From Actinomycetes bacterium (lineage in GTDB: Bacteria > Actinomycetota > Acidimicrobiia > Acidimicrobiales > RAAP-2), in NCBI GenBank assembly GCA_021799915.1, contig JAJYZN010000155.1, forward strand, positions 1-6,486: a DNA stretch of 6,486 nt. Reading direction: 5' to 3'. A program made the position numbers and the translations under genes. Of this stretch, positions 1 through 5,579 are shown piece by piece; position 1 is the first letter of the stretch, and every line of letters starts with the position of its first letter. The notes below the pieces were generated by a model that worked only from the letters and a program-made list of their open reading frames with translations, was not told the DNA's origin and did no database searches.

Positions 1-29
1 CTTGTAAGACTGACGGACGATTGATCCCG

Positions 30-38
30 AGGAGGTGA
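30..38 (+). promoter_or_regulatory. Strong ribosome binding site of the small lysine-rich gene
   Basis: AGGAGGTGA is fully complementary to the usual 3' end of 16S rRNA. The AGGAGG core is six bases before the ATG at 42. A match this long is uncommon and is the main reason to accept such a short reading frame as a gene. Only 29 bases lie upstream in the window, so the promoter cannot be judged. Confidence 0.85.
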
Positions 39-41
39 AAC

Positions 42-176
42 ATGGCAACGAGCAAAGGAGATGCCTCCAAGGCTGGCAAGCTGCTCGCGAACCCGAAAAC
101 GCCGAAGAATGTCAAGAGCGTCGCGGGAAGCGATCTGGCGCAGGCCAAGGGCAAGCCCGGGAAAGGCAAGAAGTAG
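42..176 (+). CDS. Small lysine-rich protein of unknown function (44 aa)
   Basis: The frame runs from ATG 42 to TAG 174-176 and encodes 44 residues starting MATSKGDASKAGKLL. Eleven residues are lysine and only two are acidic, so the protein is strongly basic; the tail GKPGKGKK is glycine/lysine-rich and probably disordered. There is no signal peptide, membrane segment or cysteine. The central pattern (LLANPKTPKNVKSVAGSDLAQ, residues 14-34, read as L-x3-P-x-T-P-x2-V-K-S-V-A-G-S-x-L-x-Q) resembles small uncharacterised proteins I remember from many bacteria, but no function is known to me. The ideal ribosome binding site suggests efficient translation. The charge would allow nucleic-acid or ribosome binding, which is inference only. 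It converges on the PIN gene with an 80-base gap. What lies upstream is not visible, so it could be the last gene of an operon. Confidence 0.8.
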   Translation: MATSKGDASKAGKLLANPKTPKNVKSVAGSDLAQAKGKPGKGKK

Positions 177-239
177 CCCCGCGTTCTAAATGGTGAACTT
201 GGCCGAGGAGCTGGCCAGCATGCGACGATCGATCGGCTT

Positions 240-257
240 GGCAGCTGTCAAGCTGCC
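240..257. terminator. Candidate bidirectional terminator hairpin between convergent genes
   Basis: GGCAGCT (240-246), loop GTCA, AGCTGCC (251-257) form a perfect seven-base-pair stem. It lies between the stop of the small lysine-rich gene (176) and the stop of the PIN gene, whose TAG occupies 259-257, so it overlaps that codon by one base. The position suits both converging genes. There is no T-run on either side, so it is not a canonical intrinsic terminator. The sequence also contains a near-palindrome (236-253) that could fold differently. Confidence 0.35.
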
Positions 258-1054
258 TACTCAACGGGCGACTTCAGCTCGGCGGGGGTGAGTTGCGCGT
301 CCAAGCCCACGGCCTGTGCCGACAGGACCATCCGGTAGTCGCCGCTGATCAGCTTCAGCCGACCACCGTTGCGCCCGTTCAGGTATTGCGTCCGGCTGAT
401 GATCTCCTCGTCGTTCACCGCCAATGGGACGTGGCGTGGCGGGTTCATGAGTAGCTCAAGCGTCACGCCGGGACGGATCGGGGCCCATCCCCGGCCGTGT
501 CCGTTGAGCAGTTCGTGGATTCGGCGGAGCCGCTTCCTTGCTTTGGGCTCCTTCCCAGAGTTCTTCAGGTTGTCGAGTTCCCGGATCACGAGGATCGGCA
601 GGATGAGCCGCACGCACACGTTGTTGACTACCGGCTCCCAGTCGAAGGTGTCGAATTCACCCTCACGGACAATGGCACTGGTGTCGAGAATGAGCCTTGG
701 GATGTTTTTGTCGTCCCACTCGTCCTGCTCGTTGATCCGCTTCAGCTCCGCCTCGATGTCGTCGAGCCAACGAAGGATCCGGTCGGACTCTGAGCGGAGC
801 AGGGGCATCGGCCTCGTGGTGCCCGGCGTCATAGCCCGAATGGCCCAGTACCCCGGGGAGTAGAGCTGGTCATACCAGTCGGGACTCTCGAAGCTGTGGC
901 TGAAGGTCGATTCTATTGCTTCCACGCTGGTCAGGAAGTAGCGCTGGCCGTCGCTGGCGTCGAGTGCCGATTGGCTGTTGCCAAGCTGATGCCGTAGCTC
1001 CATCACCCGCCGGAGTAGTCCGTTGACCGGGACTCCGGCCTTGAGTTCGACCAT
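257..1054 (-). CDS. Stand-alone PIN-domain protein (265 aa), probable ribonuclease
   Basis: The C-terminal part is a PIN fold, the Mg/Mn-dependent endoribonuclease domain of VapC toxins and PhoH-type proteins. In the 265-residue numbering, strand one carries LILDTSAIV with Asp124. LPILVIRELDNLK supplies Glu159 and Asp161, followed by an Arg/Lys-rich helix, then NDEEII with Asp215, and LISGDYRMVLSAQAVGL with Asp239. The E-L-D-x-L-K pattern and length favour the PhoH/YacL-like PIN branch over a small VapC. Residues 1-115 are mostly helical, rich in aromatics near 60-75, and unrecognised. I chose ATG 1054 because AGGAGG lies five bases upstream. An in-frame ATG at 1105 would add 17 residues but has no ribosome binding site, and its extra Glu-Glu-Glu is the Shine-Dalgarno run itself. 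No antitoxin-like gene is adjacent: upstream is a long intergenic space and a divergent gene, downstream a convergent one. The substrate RNA is unknown. Confidence 0.85.
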   Translation of the reverse strand: MVELKAGVPVNGLLRRVMELRHQLGNSQSALDASDGQRYFLTSVEAIESTFSHSFESPDWYDQLYSPGYWAIRAMTPGTTRPMPLLRSESDRILRWLDDIEAELKRINEQDEWDDKNIPRLILDTSAIVREGEFDTFDWEPVVNNVCVRLILPILVIRELDNLKNSGKEPKARKRLRRIHELLNGHGRGWAPIRPGVTLELLMNPPRHVPLAVNDEEIISRTQYLNGRNGGRLKLISGDYRMVLSAQAVGLDAQLTPAELKSPVE

Positions 1055-1059
1055 GTGAT

Positions 1060-1065
1060 CCTCCT
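1060..1065 (-). promoter_or_regulatory. Ribosome binding site that decides the PIN gene start
   Basis: On the minus strand GAGGAGGAGGATCAC precedes the ATG at 1054-1052. An AGGAGG (1065 to 1060) is five bases away, and an overlapping copy (1068 to 1063) is eight bases away. The alternative ATG at 1105-1103 is preceded by AGCGCCTCACGGAACGGCCG, which has no comparable purine run. The downstream start is therefore preferred. Confidence 0.75.
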
Positions 1066-1362
1066 CCTCATCGGCCCCTTGGAGCCTGCCATGTGGGTGA
1101 GACATCGGCCGTTCCGTGAGGCGCTGGCAAGTCGGTGCTGCGATCGGGAGACGCGGGTTGGCTGGTCAGACCTCCGCTGCCCCGGAGAGCGCCGGTAGCG
1201 CCAACACCGGACAACCAAGTCCTCACCCCGCCAGCGCCAGCTCCGTCCCAAGCACCAGGGTGGCCGTCGAGCACGGACCGGCTATTCGACGCTGACGAGT
1301 GCCCTCGGGCTTTGCGGCCGGCAGTTCGATGGATGTGCCGCCGGTTCCCAAGAACGCTCGGG

Positions 1363-1368
1363 TACAGT
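1363..1368 (+). promoter_or_regulatory. Candidate -10 box of a leaderless promoter
   Basis: TACAGT fits the actinobacterial TANNNT -10 consensus and ends six bases before ATG 1375. That places the expected transcription start on or beside the A of the start codon. No Shine-Dalgarno sequence precedes this ATG (upstream bases CTCGGGTACAGTCCGACC), which fits a leaderless mRNA, a common arrangement in Actinobacteria. No clear -35 hexamer is seen 16-19 bases upstream, so the call is tentative. Confidence 0.35.
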
Positions 1369-1374
1369 CCGACC

Positions 1375-3105
1375 ATGGCCGTCGAGTCCGGCAGCGCGAG
1401 AGACCGCCAACCGCGTCATGCCCGGGCACGACGACGACGAAAGGCGCCGCTGGTGGTGCTCGCGGCGGTCGTAATCGTCGCTGCTGCTGCGGCGGCCGTC
1501 GTGGTGACCTCTTCCCGGGGCGGCCATACGCCAAGGCGGACCAGCGCGACCGCGCCGAGAAGATCGAGAAAGGACCAGCGCGCAAAGGCGCGAGCGGACG
1601 ATCGCACCTTCGTCGGACCCTACGGGGTGGAGTCGTCCACGATCATCGACGAGAACGAGCTCCCGGGAACGACGACATGGCAGATCTCGGGGGAGCCGGC
1701 GACCGGGACCATTGCCGGCTTCGCCAACACGACGTATGCCGTTGCAGGCCAGCACGTCGTCCTCTACGTGAGCACGACAGCACCTCAGTTCCATGTCGTG
1801 GCCTACCGGATGGGCTACTACCAGGGCAAGGGTGGTCGGGAAGTGTGGAGCTCGCAGGAGGTTCCCGGCAAGGTCCAGCCGACATGTCCGGTCACTCCCG
1901 GTGTGAACATGGTCAGCTGTGACAACTGGTCCCCGTCGCTCACCATGACGATCACCAGTGCGTTCATGCAGGGGGACTACCTGCTCAAGCTCGTCGGTTC
2001 GGCGAACCAGCAGAGCTACGTGCTGCTGACCGTATGGGATCCTTCCAGCACCGCCCCGTACCTGGTGATGGCCAGGAGCCTCACCGAGGAGGGGTGGAAC
2101 ACCTATGGCGGCTACTCCTACTACCAGGGCAAAGGGTCTTGCACGCTGGGGCAGACGGGTTCGTACCCACCGTGCAACCGCGCTCGGATCGTGTCGTTCG
2201 ACCGTCCGATGGCCACAGGACAGGGGGCATCGGACTTTCTCGGGAACGAGTACCCCCTCGTGCGATTCATGGAGCAGCACGGCCTGGATGTCGCCTACTG
2301 CACGGACATCACTGTGGACGAGCACCCGACAGTGCTCCTCCACCACCGGGTGCTCCTGTCTCTCGGGCACGACGAGACTTGGACCATGACCGAGCGGGAG
2401 GCAGCTCAGACGGCCCTGGCCCAAGGTGTGAACCTCGCGTTCATGGGAGCAGCACCGATGGTGCGGCACTCCCGCCTCCAGTCCTCGCCGCTCGGCCCGG
2501 ACCGCGAAGAGGTCGATTACCGGAATTCGACAGAGGACCCGCTCAACGGCACCGGCCAGACAGCGACAGTGACCGGCAATACGTTCGCGACACCACCCAC
2601 CAATGACCCGCCGACAGCGCTGGTCGGTGGTGAGTACAGCGGCTACATGGATCCCGGCGCAAAAGCGGTGCCGCTCGTCGTCCATCAGGCAACATCCTGG
2701 CTGTTCAAGGGGACCGGGCTCAGCGACGGGTCGAGCGTGGCCGGCGTCGTGGCATCTGACATCCAGCACGTGAACCCGACAGCGTCGCCGACAGACCTCG
2801 AGGTCCTGGCCCACTCCCCCGTACCGCTGAACGAGGCCTACACGAACCAGGGGACCTGGGGGACAGACACCTACGCCGACACCACGTACTACACCGAGTC
2901 CACCGGGCACGGCGGCGTGTTCCAGAGTGGGACCGTGAACTGGATCAATGCGCTCAACCCCTGCCTACCCTCGGGGAAGAGCTGCCCGAACGCGATGCTC
3001 CAGAAGATCACCGGCAATCTGTTGTGGCTGTTCGGACAGGGTCCTGCCGGCAACCTCGACCCTTCGGTGTCGAACACCGCAGGCGTCACGCCTACCGGGT
3101 CCTGA
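1375..3105 (+). CDS. Membrane-anchored N,N-dimethylformamidase beta-subunit-like protein (576 aa)
   Basis: Residues 1-23 are basic (RHARARRRRK), 24-45 form one Ala/Val-rich membrane helix, and a charged linker to about residue 75 follows, so the protein is probably anchored with its domain outside. Residues 100-215 form a beta domain (ISGEPATGTIAGFAN, then AYRMGYYQGKGGR at 143-155). The C-terminal domain matches actinobacterial proteins related to the large subunit of N,N-dimethylformamidase: EGWNTYGGYSYY (239-250), RIVSFDRP, GLDVAYCTDI, LLSLGHDETW (327-336), GVNLAF (351-356), YRNSTEDPLNG, and TTYYTESTGHGGVFQSGTVNWINAL near the end. Dimethylformamidase hydrolyses dimethylformamide at a mononuclear iron site, but most relatives have no known substrate. 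The remembered family motifs GHDEYW and GxNxxYW read GHDETW and GAAPMVRH here, so activity is uncertain. Close Cys pairs (171/182, 256/267, 530/537) suit disulfides outside the cell. No small-subunit gene is present. Start: ATG 1375, just before the basic region; GTG 1135 and ATG 1333 are less likely. Confidence 0.82.
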   Translation: MAVESGSARDRQPRHARARRRRKAPLVVLAAVVIVAAAAAAVVVTSSRGGHTPRRTSATAPRRSRKDQRAKARADDRTFVGPYGVESSTIIDENELPGTTTWQISGEPATGTIAGFANTTYAVAGQHVVLYVSTTAPQFHVVAYRMGYYQGKGGREVWSSQEVPGKVQPTCPVTPGVNMVSCDNWSPSLTMTITSAFMQGDYLLKLVGSANQQSYVLLTVWDPSSTAPYLVMARSLTEEGWNTYGGYSYYQGKGSCTLGQTGSYPPCNRARIVSFDRPMATGQGASDFLGNEYPLVRFMEQHGLDVAYCTDITVDEHPTVLLHHRVLLSLGHDETWTMTEREAAQTALAQGVNLAFMGAAPMVRHSRLQSSPLGPDREEVDYRNSTEDPLNGTGQTATVTGNTFATPPTNDPPTALVGGEYSGYMDPGAKAVPLVVHQATSWLFKGTGLSDGSSVAGVVASDIQHVNPTASPTDLEVLAHSPVPLNEAYTNQGTWGTDTYADTTYYTESTGHGGVFQSGTVNWINALNPCLPSGKSCPNAMLQKITGNLLWLFGQGPAGNLDPSVSNTAGVTPTGS

Positions 3106-3196
3106 CGTTGCATCAGAGTTTCAACACGGCACGCTCTCGGAGCACCCAGGAAACACGACACTGGACCGAGCTCGTGGATGTCGGCAGGATGACCCG

Positions 3197-3655
3197 ATGA
3201 GCACGCACCCGGTATCACTGACGGCGGGTGACCCCGAGACCGTCCTGCCGGCGATCGCCCCGGACCTGCGGGATGAGCTGGCGCGCGCATCCAGCACCGA
3301 AGAGCCAGAGGCCCGCCTGCGGTCGCTGCGTGCCGTGGCGGCGAAGTGGCCTGGCTGCCTGAACATCTGGGCACTGTTGGCCAGGGAGGAGCGCACACCG
3401 GTCGTGCGCTACGCCTATGCCCGCGTCGGGTACCACCGTGGGCTGGATGCGTTGCGAGCTGCCGGCTGGAAAGGCTCGGGAAGGGTTCGATGGGAGCACG
3501 TCGAGAACCGCGGCTTTCTCTCCTCGCTCGACGCGCTCCGACGTGCTGCTGCAGAGCTCGGTGAGGTAGAGGAGGCCGAGAGGTGTGAGCTGTTCCTCCG
3601 CCAGCTTGACCCTGACTGGCACAGCACCGACCCAGCCCGCCCGCAGGTCCGGTAG
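3197..3655 (+). CDS. DUF3151 family protein (152 aa)
   Basis: The protein carries the signature of the actinobacterial family DUF3151, for which I know no function. YAYARVGYHRGLDALRAAGW is at residues 72-91, HVENRGFL at 101-108, and a helix ending AERCELFLRQLDPDW at 127-141. The first 50 residues vary and include an acidic helix; the length is slightly above the usual 130-145. It looks all-helical and cytosolic, with no signal peptide or membrane segment. The Y-A-Y-A-R and G-Y-H-R-G-L-D spacing recalls a TPR-like helical pair, which is inference. ATG 3197 has AGGA at 3186-3189, seven bases upstream. The gene follows the dimethylformamidase-like gene by 91 bases. Its stop TAG (3653-3655) shares one base with the GTG of the GH36 gene, so the two are probably co-transcribed and translationally coupled. 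Nothing in the DUF3151 family points to sugar metabolism, so the pairing may be incidental. Confidence 0.92.
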   Translation: MSTHPVSLTAGDPETVLPAIAPDLRDELARASSTEEPEARLRSLRAVAAKWPGCLNIWALLAREERTPVVRYAYARVGYHRGLDALRAAGWKGSGRVRWEHVENRGFLSSLDALRRAAAELGEVEEAERCELFLRQLDPDWHSTDPARPQVR

Positions 3656-5520
3656 TGGACGTCCTCGACGTCGGCATCGACGTCGGGACGGAGGGCTCGT
3701 GGCCTTCGCCCCTACCGACGCGGTGGCACCAGAACGCTCGACTGGCCGAACGGTCGCGCCAATGGGTTGCCGGTCCACTCCAGCTCTCGGTGACCGAAAC
3801 CGAACTGGGGTCCGGACGGAGGCTCGACCTGGTCGTCAGCAACCGCGCGCGTCGCACCCAAGGCACCGTTGCCTTGGAGCGGGTGCGGGTGCTGTTCGAT
3901 GCTCATCCCCGCCTCCTCCTCGAGCACGGCTGGCAGAGCTGGTCTCCGGTCGGGCGGAAGCTCGTGACCGATGTCGGACCAAGCCGCCGCCTGGCGCCGG
4001 CGTGGGTACGCGGCACGTACCACGCCGTGCCCGAGCTGGCCGGTCGTGCCGTCTGCGGCGACCAGTTCCTCCTGATGGCCGACGGTTGCATCGCTGGCAC
4101 CTCCCAGGTGTCGGGGCTGATCGGCTTTCTCGATGGTGCTCAGCACCTCTCGACCATCCTGGCGACCAGTAGCGGAGCAGCCGCCTTCGCGCTGTTCGAC
4201 TCGGTCAGTCTGGCTCCCGGGGAAGAACGACGTCTCGACCCCCTCTGGTACGCCACGGGTGATCCGGGACAGCTCTACTCGGAGTACCTCGACCACTGCG
4301 GGAGCGAAGCTCGGGCTCGGACGGGCGCGAGGAACGTCTTCGGTTGGAGCTCTTGGTACCAGTACTTCTGGAAATTGACCCCACAGGCCTGCCGGTCGAA
4401 CCTCGAGCTGGCCGGATCCCATGGGTTGGACGTCTTCCACTTGGACGATGGCTACCAGGCCTCGGTGGGGGACTGGCTCGTGCCCAACAGCCGCTTCGAG
4501 AAGGACCGTCCCGAGGATCTCGCCGCGGCGATCACCGACCGCGGCATGCGCGCCGGGATCTGGACGGCGCCGTTCGTCGCCTCTCCATCGAGCATCCTAG
4601 CCCGTCGGCATCCCGAATGGATGGCACACGCCCCCGGCGTGAGCCGGTCGTCGGAGGCGCCCTGCCGGGCGATGTGGAATCCTCAGGCCTGGCACGGTTG
4701 GGCCTACGCCCTCGACACGACGCGGCTCGACGTTCTCGACCACCTCCGAGTGACGTACCACGACCTTGCCGAGCAAGGATGGGCGTTCCACAAGATCGAC
4801 TTCTGCTACGCCGCGGCGATGCCTGCGCGCCGGGCTGCGGGCCATCGCTTCACGCGGGCGCAAGCGCTCAGGATGGGGCTCCAAGCCGTCCGCGACGGGA
4901 TTGGTACAGACGCCGTCTTGCTCGGGTGCGGCATGCCTCTCGCCCAGGGTGTGGGCCTGGTGGACGCGATGAGGGTCTCTGCAGACACCGCGCCTCGATG
5001 GCGCCCAGGGGTCGTCAGGCTGCCCGGCTATTCGGATCTCATGCCGTCCGCTCGGGCCACGCTCTCGGCAACCCTGCTGCGAGCCCCCATGCACCGGAGG
5101 CTCTGGCTCAACGATCCAGATTGCCTCCTCTTGCGTCGCTCCCGATCCAAGCTGGGACCCAACGAGCGTCTCGTGATGGCAGCAACGGCCATCGGGACCG
5201 GCGCGTTCACGATGGTCTCCGACGACTTGCGCACCTACCGAGAACCCGAGTGGAGGCTCTTGGAGCGGATCGACCAGCTTCGCGTGGCGGGAGATCGCCG
5301 GGTCGACCTTACGGACCCCTTCGCTGCGGCACCACGGGTGCTCGGTGGGGAGCTGCAACTGGACGTCCAGTGGGAGTCGGGTGATCAGCGACTCGACGAT
5401 CGCGCCCCGCTGTGGGCGGATGGCGTCGCCGAGCCCAAGACCAACCGCCCCGGCAGCCGGGTCCTGATGGCTGCCGGCTGGCCGCCGGAGCTCCCGTGGG
5501 CGATCCTCAGGCAGGTGTGA
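3655..5520 (+). CDS. GH36 alpha-galactosidase-like glycoside hydrolase (621 aa)
   Basis: This is a clan GH-D enzyme predicted to hydrolyse terminal alpha-galactosides with retention of configuration. Residues 1-215 form the N-terminal beta-sandwich, with HGWQSWSP at 91-98. A TIM barrel follows: GWSSWYQYF (230-238), FHLDDGYQASVGDW (261-274), AGIWTAPFVASPSS, ALDTTRLDVLDHL, FHKIDFCYAAAMP and LLGCGMPLAQGVGLVDAMRVSADTAPRW, then LNDPDCLLLR (485-494) and a C-terminal beta domain. Alignment by eye with Thermotoga maritima GalA puts the nucleophile at Asp382 (K-I-D-F) and the acid/base at Asp444; that enzyme reads RIGPD where this one reads RVSAD. No signal peptide is present, so it should act in the cytosol on imported oligosaccharides, yet no transporter or sugar regulator is in the window. 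The start is GTG 3655, one base into the upstream TAG, with only a weak purine run before it. The last ten codons and stop lie in a 41-bp tandem duplication. Substrate could differ from galactose. Confidence 0.9.
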   Translation: MDVLDVGIDVGTEGSWPSPLPTRWHQNARLAERSRQWVAGPLQLSVTETELGSGRRLDLVVSNRARRTQGTVALERVRVLFDAHPRLLLEHGWQSWSPVGRKLVTDVGPSRRLAPAWVRGTYHAVPELAGRAVCGDQFLLMADGCIAGTSQVSGLIGFLDGAQHLSTILATSSGAAAFALFDSVSLAPGEERRLDPLWYATGDPGQLYSEYLDHCGSEARARTGARNVFGWSSWYQYFWKLTPQACRSNLELAGSHGLDVFHLDDGYQASVGDWLVPNSRFEKDRPEDLAAAITDRGMRAGIWTAPFVASPSSILARRHPEWMAHAPGVSRSSEAPCRAMWNPQAWHGWAYALDTTRLDVLDHLRVTYHDLAEQGWAFHKIDFCYAAAMPARRAAGHRFTRAQALRMGLQAVRDGIGTDAVLLGCGMPLAQGVGLVDAMRVSADTAPRWRPGVVRLPGYSDLMPSARATLSATLLRAPMHRRLWLNDPDCLLLRRSRSKLGPNERLVMAATAIGTGAFTMVSDDLRTYREPEWRLLERIDQLRVAGDRRVDLTDPFAAAPRVLGGELQLDVQWESGDQRLDDRAPLWADGVAEPKTNRPGSRVLMAAGWPPELPWAILRQV

Positions 5521-5579
5521 CGGTCACGAGGCTCCCGTGGGCGATCCTCAGGCAGGTGTGACGGTCACGAGGCTCCCGT
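5490..5579. repeat. 41-bp exact tandem duplication at the junction of two convergent genes
   Basis: Positions 5490-5530 and 5531-5571 are identical, and the first eight bases of the unit (GCTCCCGT) occur a third time at 5572-5579. Copy one encodes the last residues of the GH36 enzyme (LPWAILRQV and stop 5518-5520) on the plus strand. Copy two encodes the last residues of the L,D-transpeptidase (SLVTVTPA and stop 5550-5548) on the minus strand. Each copy therefore contains both stop codons, but only one is used in each. The GCTCCCGT direct repeats at the ends of a single ancestral unit are what slipped-strand replication needs. An assembly error is also possible. Confidence 0.95.

Larger units (their letters stand above)
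1055..1374. other. Intergenic region between divergent genes, no gene seen
   Basis: About 320 bases separate the PIN start and the start of the dimethylformamidase-like gene. The plus-strand frame of the latter is open back to a GTG at 1135. Its extra 80 residues are proline/arginine-rich, have no ribosome binding site and resemble no domain, so I treat the stretch as non-coding. It should hold divergent promoters: a possible -10 box for the plus-strand gene is listed separately, and no convincing promoter was found for the PIN gene. A weak inverted repeat (CCGGT ... ACCGG, near 1190-1210) has a five-base-pair stem and nine-base loop and is probably chance. No tRNA was found. Confidence 0.6.

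Noticed and set aside
190..291. Short plus-strand frame of 33 codons (MVNLAEELASMRRSIGLAAV...) after the small lysine-rich gene
   Set aside because: It has no ribosome binding site, crosses the candidate hairpin and overlaps the PIN gene end antisense.
1055..1105. Upstream ATG start for the PIN gene at 1105
   Set aside because: It has no Shine-Dalgarno sequence, and the intervening codons include the strong ribosome binding site for ATG 1054.
257..1105. VapBC-type toxin-antitoxin module
   Set aside because: The protein is about twice the size of a VapC toxin and no antitoxin-like frame is adjacent on the same strand.
1135..1374. N-terminal extension of the dimethylformamidase-like protein to GTG 1135
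   Set aside because: The added residues are proline/arginine-rich without a domain or ribosome binding site, and a basic stretch plus membrane helix follows naturally from ATG 1375.
1282..2910. Long minus-strand open frame (542 codons) antisense to the dimethylformamidase-like gene
   Set aside because: The sequence is Arg/Gly/His-rich without domain motifs, and it mirrors a strongly supported gene. Long antisense frames are expected at this GC content.
3189..3200. Four-codon frame (ATG ACC CGA TGA) whose stop overlaps the DUF3151 start as ATGA
   Set aside because: A frame this short arises easily by chance and has no ribosome binding site of its own at suitable spacing.
2889..3866. Minus-strand open frame of 325 codons across the DUF3151 gene
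   Set aside because: It covers the ends of three supported plus-strand genes, is low in complexity (Arg, Pro, Ser) and shows no recognisable motif.
4344..5384. Plus-strand open frame of 346 codons inside the GH36 gene in another frame
   Set aside because: It is Arg/Gly/Pro-rich shadow coding, while the GH36 frame has all catalytic motifs.
5518..5532. Hairpin or terminator in the GH36 / L,D-transpeptidase junction (GTGAC-G-GTCAC)
   Set aside because: Five-base arms with a one-base centre cannot form a usable hairpin, and no T-run follows on either strand. It is better explained as part of the duplicated coding sequence.
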